This document shows positions 47,029-58,058 of a DNA stretch of 64,000 bases, in pieces (positions within the stretch are counted from its first letter, which is position 1; each line of letters opens with the position of its first letter). The notes beneath the pieces are model-generated. The model saw only the letters and a list, made by a program, of their open reading frames with translations, did no database searches and had not been told where the DNA came from. Position numbers and translations under genes: made by a program. The stretch lies in contig VZDJ01000219.1 of NCBI GenBank assembly GCA_008694505.1, forward strand, positions 13,515,261-13,579,260, given 5' to 3'. Source of the DNA: Cyanoderma ruficeps. Its lineage: Eukaryota; Chordata; Aves; Passeriformes; Timaliidae.

Positions 47029-47262
47029 AAACAGATAAGAGAGTAAATTTAGATTAAGGATTAGGAAGAAATTATTCCCTGTGAGCGTGGTGAGGCCCTG
47101 GAACAGAGAAATTGTGGCTCCCCCACCCCTGGAAATGTCCAAGGCCAGGTTAGACAGGACTTGGAACAACCTGGAATAGTGGGAGGTGTCCCTGCCCATG
47201 GCATGGGGTGGAACTGGACGATTTAAGTTCCCTTCCAACACAAACCATTCCACGATTCCCTG
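47029..47262 (+). mobile_element. CR1 LINE, 5'-truncated 3' end
   Basis: Sense CR1, about 235 bp: a TAAATTTAGATTAAGGATTA block, GAAGAAATTATTCCCTGTGA, GCGTGGTGAGGCCCTGGAAC, GTCCAAGGCCAGGTTAGACA and GGGAGGTGTCCCTGCCCATG. It ends CACAAACCATTCCACGATTC. Closer to the classical CR1 than the GCACAGGGTGCCC subfamily, with a 12-bp deletion after GGAACAG. Confidence 0.94.
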
Positions 47263-49652
47263 ATCTTTCTCAATCAAACACATTTTCCAGTACTGGGTGT
47301 TTGGGAATATCCTGATTTTGTGTTTATCTGTCTATTCCTGCGTCCCCTCTGTGTGTTGGGAACAGCCTCTGCAGTGTCTGGAGGGAGCAGGAGCCCAAGC
47401 TCTGAGCTCCTCCTGGAGGTTTGGGGCACAGGTGGTTTTGTGCGGCTGCCCCTCGATGTTTGCACAAGGAGAGCAATAAATTTCAGCCTCTCGTGTCAGT
47501 TAATTGTGCAGCTTGGCCTGGGATTACGTCCCAGCCTCAACAACTGTTTGTTAATTGTTCAGAAGGGCTTGACAGATTCTTAACTGGCTAATAAATAACT
47601 CAGGGAAGGGAAGGGCTCTTTTCTAAATTACAGGTTAGTTCGCTTTATTTTTAATGATGTTCTGTGCGTGTGCCTTGCAAAATTTCTCGAGAGCTCGAGT
47701 GAGTGACAGGCCAGTGGCACTGAAACCTCTTGTGCATTTTTCCCTGTGTTCAGCCAAGGCAACTTCATTTCAGTCTCTCCCATCCTATGAAATATGGGAT
47801 TGAATGTGCTGCCACAAAGAAAGCTTGAAAAGGCCCCAGCAACTTGGCCCCAGAGTCTGTCCTCTTGCAAAACCCAGGATTATGAATTCCAGGTGATGTC
47901 ATCCCAGGTATGAAATCCTTCCAGCCAGTAGAGATCGGGTTATTTTCCTCACAGCATTCCTGAGAACTCCTGCCTGTGACTCTGGGATCCTGCAATTGAT
48001 TTTGCTCCTCCATCTGTTGGAACAGCCCCGGCAGGGAGTGCTCAGTCTCCCATCCCCCTGGATTATTTGGTGAATGTTTCTTTCATCTCAGATCACAGAC
48101 AGACAAGCATCAGCTCACGAGGTGTCATGTACCAGCTACTGAATTTAGAGCTGCAAGAAGCAGAAAACACGGGCTCTGCTTCTTTAATTAGTTCCTGCAT
48201 CTGCTTTGTGAGCTGATCAGAAGTCCAAGAGCAGAAGGAGTATTTGGCCCAGGACACTGATAGCCATGCAGTGAGATCATCAACAGTTCTTTCCAAAAGG
48301 GAAGGTTAAGGAGTCCTCCTTCGAGGGCCCAAAATAGATTTCCTGTTGAAAACCCAGATAGTTTCACTCTTTCGGTATCACAGGAGCACTTCTGGCCGTT
48401 CTGTGGGGGGTTGTGAACCTCGGTGGAGCTCCTACCCTCAAGCACATGATTTCCAGTAAAACCCTCAGGCTGGGCTGGGGGCATCTCTTGTCTCACAGCC
48501 CGTGTCCCTCCTGTCCTGACCCATCTCCCAAAGGACAAACACGACCCAAGCATCCAGAGGTTTTGTTTGTTGGTGGATGCAAAGCCTTGGATAACGTGGG
48601 GAGAGGGTGGGATCAAAGCTTCTGGGTTTAGATTTTAGTTTGGGGAAGGCGCTTTGGGGTTTGTCAGCAGCGACACGCAGAAAATTCTCCTTCTGTGAGC
48701 AGCAAAAGCAACATGAAACAAAGACGGGGTGGGATATGGGATTTTTTGGGGTGAGTTGGTGGCTCTCCTCTGCAGGACTAAAACTCAGCAGGCATCACGG
48801 GGGTTTTTGTAAGGAACAGAGGGGAAACAGATCTGTCTCATGCAGGTGAGGGTGATGCTGTTTCCTGGGAAATACCTGATTAGAACCTACATTCTCCAGC
48901 ACTCTAGAACCCGGATCCTCTAGAACCACCAGCTTCTGCTGCCCGTGTCAATCCGTTTGTAGGACAGGGTTACATCCACATTTACTGCTCAGAATCAGAG
49001 CAGCCTGCTCAGCTTAGTGTTGAGTTGGGAATAGAATAATTACATGTGTTTGGTTCTCCATGTGATAAAATCAAGCTCTGGCATGGTTGCTGGTCTTGTT
49101 TTAACCCTAACATCATGCACAGACTCCAGTTCAATACTAAGCACCAGTCCAAAGCTGCCTGGATGTCTCAGGTTAAGGACAGGGCTGATGACTGTGGGAT
49201 TTGTCCACGTCCTGCCCACCACAGGATGGTTTAGGGCATCCCTTTAGGGCTCCCTTTTTAGCCTGTTTAGGGCTCCCTTTCCCAAGTACCTCCTTTAGGC
49301 TTTGGGTTGGGAATGTCTCTCTGCTGACCCGCCCGGGGTCTGCGGTGCAGGTGCTGTGGTCTGGGGGTTTTATTCCAAGGGCTGCTGATGATTTCTGGGC
49401 ACAGGGAGCACCTGACTGAGTCCCCAGCCCAACCAGGCTCAGCCACCACGAGCTGTCCTGCAGGTCGATTTAAAGCCCAGATTTATGTCCTAAACCCATT
49501 GCTGGCAGCCCCACACGATCCCTGCCCCGTGACAGCCTCACTGGGAGCTGCAGCAGAGGCTTCTCTCTGCAACTGGACCTGCTCGTTTCTCTGCTTCACA
49601 GGACTCCCAGGGTCAGAGGAGAAGGGGAGGGCGATAAGCAATTATAGTATGA
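47263..49652. other. Unique non-coding DNA
   Basis: No repeat family or exon recognised. TTTAGGGCTCCCTTT is repeated twice, and a shortened form once, at 49230-49280. Confidence 0.6.
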
Positions 49653-49800
49653 AAAAAATATATATATACACTNNNNNNNNNNNNNNNNNNNNNNNNNNNN
49701 NNNNNNNNNNNNNNNNNTATATAGAGATATATAGAGATATATGGAGATATATAGAGAGATATAGAGAGATGTAGAGATATAGAGATATAAATGATATATG
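49653..49800. repeat. TATAGA-type microsatellite containing an assembly gap
   Basis: A short AT run at 49658-49670 leads into 45 undetermined bases (49673-49717), followed by TATATAGAGA repeats with interruptions up to about 49800. The gap presumably hides more of the same array, so its true length is unknown. Confidence 0.93.
49673..49717. other. Gap of 45 undetermined bases
   Basis: A run of N flanked on both sides by AT-rich repeat. Confidence 0.99.
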
Positions 49801-51283
49801 ATATCATTTTGGCAGGACTCAAGGGTGAGAAGGAGCAGCAGGGGTGAGGGATGAGGGCTGAGGGTTGGAAGGGGACAGAGGCTGGGTGATGCCAGCACTG
49901 CCCTGTGTCCCCAAGCCTGGCATCGTTATCCCAAAAGGGACAAACTGCAGCAAAGTTAAGGCCTGGAGTGCAGGGGTGCCACAGGCACAGACGCCAGAGC
50001 AGCGCCGTGCTTGCCTGGCACAGAGAAATGTGGAGATATCCACAGAGATGGGGAGATATCCTCGGCATGTTGTCCCTGCACTGCTCAGTCACGCAGGGAA
50101 AACCATCCCAGGTGAGCTCTTTGAACTCTCTCCAACTTTCCCTGACGCATGGAGACACATGGAGCTGAGGGCCCCACCTTGTAATTAAAGGAGCGTGGAA
50201 GACAGTAGTTCCTAATTAGCAGCTGCTTGGGTTGAATGTCAGCTGGGTTTCCCTTCTGGGGGACAGTGATGAGGTGGGGAAAGGGACAGAGGGACAACCT
50301 GGTGTGCAGCTCTGGTGTCCCCACGAGGAGGGACACAGCCGCTCTCAGCCCACCCATTCCAGGCAGTTTCCAGCCTGGAGGGCCCTGCAGGGACACAGCA
50401 AATGACCAGGAGTCAGACCCTGTGCCCCTTCCCGGGCTGGGAGCAGAGGCCTGAGCACATCTCTGTGCTTCTGATGGCACACAGATATTCTGCCTGTCAT
50501 GCTCTTCTTCTCCCCTTGGCCCTCCCCTGCTGTGACTTCATTTTGGGAGAACCAGGGGACTATTCTTGGAGACCTTCCTCATCCTGGAAATCACAGACCT
50601 GGCAGCTGTCCTGGCCCTTTTCCCTGGGCCTGGCGCTATCTGCAGTGCTGGTGGCACATCAGAGGAGCCAGCACGTGTTCCCAAAGGCTCTGCTCTCTGC
50701 TGGGGACACCAGAGGACTGTCCTCACCCATCAGGCTGCCCACAGGCTCTGCTCTCTCCCTTCTCCTGCAGCCCCACGGCCAAAAGCCTCTTGGAAAGGAA
50801 ATGTTTGAAAAATAACGTCAGGCCGGGATAAATCACATCAGCACATGAATGATGTGGATTGGAGAACTAGGAAATTCTAAGGGTGGGATTGGAAAGGCTC
50901 CCACAGCCCGGAATTCCATCTGTATAAAACGATGGCTGTGTGTGGTATTAATTTTTTTGGGTTTGTTTATGATTTTAAGAGACTTTTTGGTTCGCCCCCC
51001 TCCATTAGCATTTCCTTAATAGGGATTTTTTTTTTTTTTCTCCCCACCAGCCCTTTTAAAGATGAAGAATGAGACAGATGCAGAGTAGGCTGGGTGGGCT
51101 GGGGGAGCTGCAGGCTCCAGTGTTTGTCACTGGCCACCTGGGGACACGGAATAGCCAAGGCCTGGCCACACACTGTCCACTCACAGGAGGTGCTGTCACT
51201 TCAGGCCATCACTTTGGGTCCAGCTGGGGACATTCCCTGGGAATTTGTCCCGTTTGGAGAAAAAGAAATAGGTTAATTAAAAA
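49801..51283. other. Unique non-coding DNA, GC-rich
   Basis: No repeat or exon recognised; a T run lies at 51027-51040. The stretch stays GC-rich until about 51270, where composition changes sharply. Confidence 0.6.
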
Positions 51284-53195
51284 AAAAATTATATATTATT
51301 GTAAGTTAATACAGTTTAGGGATTTTTTAGTTAATAGAATATTGGTTTGGTAGGACCTTGTACTTTGCTTTAAAAAAAACATAAATTTATTAGAAGCTAG
51401 GGGTTCTTATTCTTATTCTTATTCTTATTCTTATTCTTATTCTTATTCTTATTCTTATTCTTATCCTTATCCTTATTCTTATTCTTATTTTGTCTAGAGC
51501 AAAGCTCATCTTCTGATTAACTTATCTGGTTAGTTTCATTTACACTGTAAGGTTTGAATTATCAATGGATGGGTTTCCATGAACGGAAGAGGAAAGCTTT
51601 CTCAGCTACAATATAGAGACATTAAGGGGAAAGAAAGCGTACTAGTGGTAAAGTCAATATTCTCACGTTAAATATCTCCTCAGGTTTAAATAATGAACTG
51701 CATACTCTAAAGGAGGGCACTTTCCTTTTGGAGTTACTCTATATTACTTAAATCATGATTATTCCTTGGATTAGAGGAATTATTTAGAGATGCTATAATT
51801 TTGAATTAGTCTTCCCAAATATCTGGTGACTGGCCTGATCATTGAGATCCTGCCTGGTTTTGGGTTGTGCTCTACATGTGTAATCTGTACATTTTAAGGG
51901 TTTTTTGTTGTTTTGTGATACAGAATGAAACTATGCAATCAAACTGAAAACATTCCTTCCTTACCTGACAAAAACCAAGGTATTTTCTTACTTTGGTGCA
52001 AGTGTTCCTCACTTGTTTTCATGTAACTAGAACCAGGATCTAGCTCTAGAATGGAAATACCAGATGACTAGAAAATCTGAATATCCCCCTATCCATGGAG
52101 ATCATCCCAGTGGTGATCTCACAGACACGTAAAGATTGAGCTTGGTCCTAGTCCTTGTGCTTTATATTTCATGTAAAAAGCCCTTCACTGAAACTGTGCA
52201 ATGTGGAAAATATGCATTATTTAGGTATACCCTGACATGTGGTTATTAGCATATGGACATATTTGCAAGGAAAACGAAGCTTGGCTTCAATGGTACATGT
52301 GTTCTGATTTATTTTGTAGGTGTACTTTGATGCTTTTTAAAATCAAAAATTTATAAAACCATTTATGAATGAATATCACTTTACCAGTTTAAGCATTAAT
52401 CCACCCAGGACACAGAAAAGTTCATGATTTGTTTTTTAAGAGAGAATTTTTAATGAGAATCAGTTTAGGCTGCAATTTTTCCTCACTACACGTATTTATT
52501 AACATAGCTAATGTTTTCACAATCAAGATAGTCTTTCATGGAAACATGTAAGTAATGAATGGAAACAAGGGAGGGATTGCCACAAGCTTTTCTATAGGTT
52601 TCAAATTTATTGTAAAGTTACACTCAGGCTGATACGTTTGAAGGTTTATGGCTTAGCTAATCTTTTCAGTCTTTTCTCAGGAGTAACTAGCAGTTATAGG
52701 CTTTTACCTTTACTATTCATCATTCATGACAGTGCAGACTAGACTGATAAAAATTAAATTAGAAAGGTGTGTTTACATCTTCTATTACTGCAGCTATCTG
52801 TGTTCAGGGAAACACTCCAGGTAATTTGTCTGAGTTCCCTTCATTTTTCCAACTGTTGAAAAAGGCTACTCTAAACTAATTGTTTTGTCTGTTGGCAAAT
52901 GTAGGACATACTTCCTCCAGGGCTAAGTATTTCAGACAGATGAGAGGAGGTGAATCATTCCACTGACTACTGAGAAAGCCTAAAAAATGAGGCTGGGAAA
53001 GACATCTTAATTTTGCTAAATAAATCAATTTGAATTCTGCTTTAGAGAGAAAAGGCAATATCTTTTATTAGTCTAGTATTTCTAAAGCCTTGAACACAGG
53101 ATGGAGGTGTCCATGTACAAAGTGAAAACTGGATGTACCAAACTCAGCATTACTCCACAGTAACTTGCTCCAGAAGAAAAAGACCTCAACCCATC
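51284..53195. other. AT-rich island of about 1.9 kb
   Basis: Sample lines inside have about 20-37% GC (for example 52321-52380 about 20%, 52681-52740 about 37%), while 53641-53700 is about 68%. From 51353 to 52876 no frame of 60 codons is open in any phase, unlike every other stretch of similar size here. It contains no CR1 or LTR that I recognise, reads like ordinary AT-rich unique bird DNA, and ends at the undetermined base 53196. It may be an inserted segment, an old 3' UTR retrocopy or an assembly join. Confidence 0.8.
51403..51488. repeat. TTCTTA hexamer microsatellite, about 14 copies
   Basis: Perfect TTCTTA units from 51403, with two adjacent TCCTTA variants near 51463-51474, then perfect units again. 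It sits about 120 bp inside the left edge of the AT-rich island. Confidence 0.97.
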
Positions 53196-53196
53196 N
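53196..53196. other. Single undetermined base
   Basis: One N at the exact place where AT-rich DNA gives way to GC-rich DNA. Confidence 0.99.
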
Positions 53197-53622
53197 GAGG
53201 GAAAGATTTCTCCTGGGGGTGTTTGGATCCACTGAGGTGATAAAAGTGCTCTGAGTCACTCCTCAAACACAGAACTGGCCAAACCAGTGCTCAGGGGATC
53301 TCAGTGACCACGGCCTGGCTCACTGAAGGAGGGAGAATGGAGGATTTTTCACAAGGAACCATCAGTGCAGTCAGATTCTCCCCGGGACTCTCCTGGCTGC
53401 TGTCGGACACGGCCACGGCCTCCCTGGGGAAGCAGAGAGGAGATTTTGGTGTCCTGGTACCAATTCAGCTCTGCAGCAGCATCTGTGGCTGAGCTGTTCT
53501 GCCTGTGGCTTCCTTGTAGCTTTTGTCACCTGTTTCCACCTCAGCAAACCAGTCCTTCCCTCTGCTGAGTCAATCAGGATTTGTGGGAACGGGGGAAATC
53601 CCGGGAAATCCACTTGGCTGGA
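53197..53622. other. Unique non-coding DNA, GC-rich
   Basis: Nothing recognised; GC-rich from the undetermined base onward. Confidence 0.55.
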
Positions 53623-53711
53623 GTGGCAGAATGGGGTTGGGAGGAGCTGGGGAGGACATCCAGTCCCACCCCTGGCTCAGGCAGGTTCCCCCAGAGCAGC
53701 CGTGCCCTGTC
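53623..53711 (-). mobile_element. CR1 LINE, short diverged 3' piece
   Basis: GGCAGAATGGGGTTGGGAGG, GACATCCAGTCCCACCCCTG and GCTCAGGCAGGTTCCCCCAG follow the order of a CR1 type whose antisense reads AACCCCCTGCTCAAGCAGGG. About 90 bp; the tail is lost. Confidence 0.72.
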
Positions 53712-54043
53712 TGAGCTCGGGGAGTTCTGCACTGACCCACAGCAGCCCCACAAGTCTCTGTGCTGTCCGTGCTGCTCGGATTGTGGCTCTAAGGGAGGTG
53801 TGAGGAGAGTCCTCTGCACACCCCGCTGCGGTTCAGGTCGGGGCACATTCCTGGGAGCAGCTCTTGCCCTTTCTCAGCTCCTGCCTCAGCTGGGCTGAGG
53901 TTTTCGCTTGGTTTTTCCCAGTGGCTCCCCAGAACAAACCTTTCCTGTGATTAACCGCCCGGCTGGGTTTAAAAGGGATCAAACAACGGGGTCTGAGTCG
54001 GGACAAGAAGAAAACAGAGACACCGGCATGGTTTGAGCCACGG
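53712..54043. other. Unique non-coding DNA
   Basis: No repeat or exon recognised. Confidence 0.5.
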
Positions 54044-54110
54044 GTGTGGGGACCAGGTGGGGATCAGGCACAGCTCGGTCCTGGAGGGCTTTTCCAGATG
54101 ATTCTGTGGC
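54044..54110 (+). mobile_element. CR1 LINE, very short 3' piece, second subfamily
   Basis: GACCAGGTGGGGATCAGGCA, CAGCTCGGTCCTGGAGGGCT and TTTCCAGATGATTCTGTGGC align with the last 65 bp of the 32.7-kb copy. Confidence 0.8.
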
Positions 54111-54635
54111 TCTCTGGTGGTGCCTCACTCCCCGCCACGAAGGTTTGAGACACCTCTGTTCTTCCCAGGTGAGGGAAAAACATGTGGCTGAAACAGGAAG
54201 GACTTTCACTGGTCCTTGCAGGGGTTTAAAAAGCTTCCTCCATGAAAAAAGAGGCCCTTGAGTTTAGACTTGCAGCACCCTGAGCAGTTATCCAGCTGTA
54301 TTTAACATCTGCAGCTCCCAAGGAATCTCAACCCATGCTTGTTGTCTTTTCTGAGAGCCCCAGGTGTGTTGGGGTGGTTTATTTCCTCCTTCTGATTTAG
54401 GTGACACTGGTTTTCAAACCAGCACATCCCAGCTTGGCCAGAATTCCCTCAGACTTCTGGATGAGCAGCCTGTGGTGCTGGGCGTGTTCTGAAAGGAGAG
54501 CAGGCTCAGTGGTGTCTGCGCCGATCCCTCTTTTCCACAATCCCCACACTGGGCAGCTTCTGCCTCTGGAGACCCGGCAAAGACTGTTCCACACCTGAGG
54601 ATGAGCTGGGCAAAACTGCAGAGGGGATTGGTGCT
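54111..54635. other. Unique non-coding DNA
   Basis: No repeat or exon recognised. Confidence 0.5.
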
Positions 54636-54813
54636 GGAGAGGAGCAGGAGAGGAGCAGGGTGAGGATCAGGGTGAGGAGCAGGGTGAGGAGCAGGAGAGG
54701 TGCAGGGTGAGGATCAGAGTGAGGAGCAGGAGAGGAGCAGGATGAAGAGCAGGAGAGGAGCAGGAGTGGAGCAGGAGAGGAGGAAGGTGAGGAGGGTGAG
54801 GGGCAGGGTGAGG
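54636..54813. repeat. 12-bp purine-rich minisatellite
   Basis: Degenerate units built of the hexamers GGAGCA, GGAGAG and GGGTGA, alternating to give a mainly 12-bp period over about 180 bp. The plus strand is almost free of pyrimidines except the C of GCA and the T of GTG, so one strand is a polypurine tract. The minus-strand frames read serine/leucine/proline repeats and are not evidence of a gene. Confidence 0.92.
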
Positions 54814-56113
54814 TTGTGCCCAGCTCCCGGACCAGGAGCACTCCCATCCCCTCAGGCTGTGTGTGAGGAAGGCTGTGCTCTGCTTTGAGCCCCTGGAAGG
54901 TGCTGCCTGGGCTGTGTTTCCCCTCCCAAACCCTCCTGGTGCCTTTTGTGCAGCAGCTCGGTGAGGTCTGAGCACCTCACACTCCTCTGGTGGTGTCAGC
55001 AGCCACTTCCCAGCCCCTAATAACCCTCCTGCTCCTGGAGAGGGAGGGAGATGGAGCCACGAGCATCCTTCTGCCCTGTGACACCACAGCAGGGCTGCAG
55101 AGCTTGACCTGAGTCCCCAGAGCTGCCAGGAGGATCCAGTTCCTCCCAAGGGACGAGTCCTGAACTTCCATTCGAAGCTGATTTGTAAATGGAGGGAGCT
55201 TTTCAATTTTTCCCCTTTCTTTTTTTAATGCCAGTCTCTATTGTTTGAGGAATCTCATGCTAGGAAACTGGGACTGGGGAAAAGGAAGCTCAGAGACAGA
55301 GCAGCCAAGCCCTGTGCAGGAATCCGCTCTCTTCTGAAGGTTAAAGCTTGTCATCTTTCTGATTTGCTGGAAATGATTGGTGTTTCCTTTGTTCTCCTTT
55401 GTGGTGGCTGCTCTGATATGCCCTGAGGGACACTTTCCTTGGACAGATCTGGAACTTTTACAGAAAAAGAAAAAAACAAAATGATGAAAGTAAACTCACG
55501 TCCTGTTTTCCCCCTATCTCATTTTTTTTGTAAATCAGGGGTTTTGCTTGTTTCAGGGAAGGACTCAGGACTCTGTATCTGTAGTTTTTTGGGGATTTTA
55601 AAAGGCTGCAGGTCCTGAAGCAGCACCCAGCCCAGGCTGCTGTGACGGGAGTGTTCCGAATGCCCTGTGTGGTCTGACCTTGGCTTTTTGGAGAGTGGCT
55701 GCTGGCACTGACACAGCTCAGAGATGGAGAGGTTTTGGAGCCTGATGTGAAGTTTGCTGGGAGCCCAGAGCCCTTCCCAGACAGAGTTCAACCCTGAGAC
55801 CCTTCCAGGAGCAGGGCAGGAGAGAGCTGCAGCTCCAGGAATGTGTGTGGCCCAGAAATACAGAGATGCTGCAGGTCAAACCCCACTGACAGAGGAATAA
55901 ATCCCATTGATTTTAGGAATAAACACCTTCTCCAGGCTGGGTGAGATGGTGAGTGGAGAGGGGACTTGGCCAGCCACGATGCAGAGTTTGTGCCAGGTGA
56001 AGTGGTGCTGCTGTCGCTCCATCCTGTCCTCTCCTGAGGTGGAGTCCTCTCCCACCCTGGGAGCTGCTCAAGGGGTGCCATCCCCTGGCTGGGCACCAGC
56101 AAACCCTGATTAT
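54814..56113. other. Unique non-coding DNA
   Basis: No transposable element or exon recognised in 1.3 kb. Confidence 0.55.
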
Positions 56114-56436
56114 CTGTGCCAGGGGCTCACCTGTGACAGGGGCTCACCTGTTCCATGGTCTCCCCTGTGCCAGGATCTCCCTTGTGCCAGGATCTCACCT
56201 CTGCCATTGTCTCCCCTGTGCCAGGATCTCCCCTGTGCCAGGATCTTTCCTGTGCCATGTTCTCACTTGTGCCAGGTTCTCACCTCTGCCAGGATCTCAC
56301 CTCTGCCATGGTCTCACCTGTGCCAGGATCTCCCCTGTGCCAGGGTCTCTCCTGTGCCAGGATCTTTCCTGTGCCAGGATCTCCCCTGTGCCATGTTCTC
56401 ACCTGTGCCAGGATCTTTCCTGTGCCAGGGGCTCCC
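56114..56436. repeat. 17-bp minisatellite, 19 copies in perfect register
   Basis: Nineteen units follow one another exactly every 17 bp from 56114, with consensus CTGTGCCAGGATCTCCC. No unit has an insertion or deletion; variation is by substitution only, mostly at the last five positions (CTCCC, CTCAC, CTTTC) and at GG/TG in the middle. Since 17 is not a multiple of three and no register creates a stop, all three forward frames stay open across the array. They give related peptides that repeat every 51 bp. Confidence 0.97.
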
Positions 56437-56852
56437 CTGCCTGGGGCAGGCTGGTGGCACCACCCTCACACCTTCTCCCTCCGGCAGTGGCCATGGCAGT
56501 GCCACCAAACCCCTGCAGCTGACCCAGAACCCTGCCCCGGGTGGCTCAGTTTGGGTTTCTCCAGCTGGCACACAGCCGGGGGCAGCAGGGAGGAGACCCA
56601 CAGCACCACGGTCCGTAAAAATCCAGCGGAAGGACTGGAGCACCTGCTGGCAGCAGGAAAAGGCTTCGCTGTGGGATGCTGGAAGTGACACGCTGCGGTG
56701 CTCACAGAGGTGATTTCCCCGGGTGGAACAGGGGATTCCACTGCCGGGGGAACAGGCAGGGGATGGACGGGCTGGTGGGAGCCGGGAGCACAGGGAGGGC
56801 AGCGAGGCTCAGCCCTGGCCGGGCAGGGGAGATGATGCCTTGCAAAGTGTCC
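56437..56852. other. Unique non-coding DNA
   Basis: No repeat or exon recognised between the minisatellite and the LTR. Confidence 0.5.
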
Positions 56853-57472
56853 TGGGAAGTTTTATCTTCTCTTTGCCAGAGTCAGGATTAAATGCGCCGG
56901 ATGATATTTGGTGTTCGGACTCGGATGTTTATTAATTCTTATCTCTGTTACAGTCTCACAGACCGTGAGTTCTACAGCACTTCCAGCTAACAAAGTAAAA
57001 ATGGAGCCCCATCTCTCTCTCTACAAGGCCTTTTAAGGATAAACTGTTCAATTAAGAAATGACACCTGAATTATTTTGACTTTTAACCCAATAACCAACC
57101 ACCCATGGCCCCCAATGTGGATTTTTCTGCCCAATTACAAAATCCCACCCAGAGCCATGAAGGAGAAGGTGAAAAAGAAGGACTCAGCCTCTGCCCTGAA
57201 ACCTCCATCTTGCTTTATATACATATTACTGTATTCTAAACCCTTAAACTCTGAGTTTTGCACCCTGTGACATCACACACTTCTATTCAAACCCCACACC
57301 CACAATCCCAGTGCTGTCACTCAATTTTGGGAGCCTGTTCCACGGCCTCAGGTCAATGCAGTGTTTGCTTGGGGGTCAGTGCCTGTGAGCACAGAAAGTC
57401 TGAAATCCTCAGGGTTCCAACAGTGTCCTTAATACCAGGAGTATCGTGAGACATCCCCTCCTTTTTACTGCA
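56853..57472 (-). mobile_element. Solo LTR, second copy of the 33-kb family
   Basis: Collinear with the 33312-33902 LTR from TTTTATCTTCT at its left through TTTATTAATTCTTATCT, CCCAATAACC, CACACTTCTATTCAAACC and CTGTCACTCAATTTTGG to the right end. It has many substitutions and small indels. The AATAAA (sense) is kept at 56943-56938; the TATAAATA seen in the other copy is degraded here. I find no convincing target duplication, so the ends, especially the right one, are approximate. The two copies are in the same orientation 23 kb apart. Confidence 0.8.
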
Positions 57473-57984
57473 CACAGATCTACAAAAGATGCAGCTCCCT
57501 CTTTTCTTTAAATAAAACACTTCACTGACACCGTGCACTGCAAGGACGGGGCCTTTCCTTCAGGATACAAAGGGGTGGGACGGGGCTTTTCAAAGGGAAA
57601 GGTTGAATGTCATCCCAAAATTCCAGCTCTTCTGGCACCACAGAAGAGAGGCTTTAAAGCCCTCCTAAGTTTTGTAACAACCTCATCATCTGAGAGGTCT
57701 TTGAGCCCAAACCCAGCCTGGGGGTGTCATGAATTCAGCCTTCTCCCTCTATTAGGCAGCTCTGATTTCTGTGGCTCTGTAAACATCCCCAAAATCCATG
57801 TGGTGCTGGAGTAGCTGTTTTTCAGCTGCCTCTCTCCAAGTGTCTCTCTCAAAGGAAGAGACAAATCCTTTATCCCCCCTCCAAGTCACAGAGGTAAAAC
57901 ATTGAGATTCAGACCTCAGCCTTGTATTTGGGGGGGAAAAAAATGCCCAATGCAAGTGTAGGAAGATTTTGTAACAGCAGAGAT
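57473..57984. other. Unique non-coding DNA
   Basis: No repeat or exon recognised next to the LTR; in particular no retroviral leader or gag on the internal side. Confidence 0.5.
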
Positions 57985-58058
57985 TGCCCTGCCCATGGCA
58001 GGGGGCTGGAACAAAATGATCTTTAAGGTTCCTTCCAACCCAAGCCATTCCATGATTT
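57985..58058 (+). mobile_element. CR1 LINE, short 3' terminal piece
   Basis: TTGCCCTGCCCATGGCAGGG, GGCTGGAACAAAATGATCTT, TAAGGTTCCTTCCAACCCAA and GCCATTCCATGATT are the last 70 bp of a sense CR1. Confidence 0.92.

Noticed and set aside
51284..53195. Mitochondrial DNA insertion or integrated virus in the AT-rich island
   Set aside because: No rRNA, tRNA or protein-coding signal of mitochondrial or viral type can be read, and no frame is open over 1.5 kb.
55907..56713. 268-codon frame with CQDL-like repeats, a possible repeat protein
   Set aside because: It is the translation of the 17-bp minisatellite; the other two forward frames are equally open, so the openness comes from the repeat unit, not from selection on a protein.
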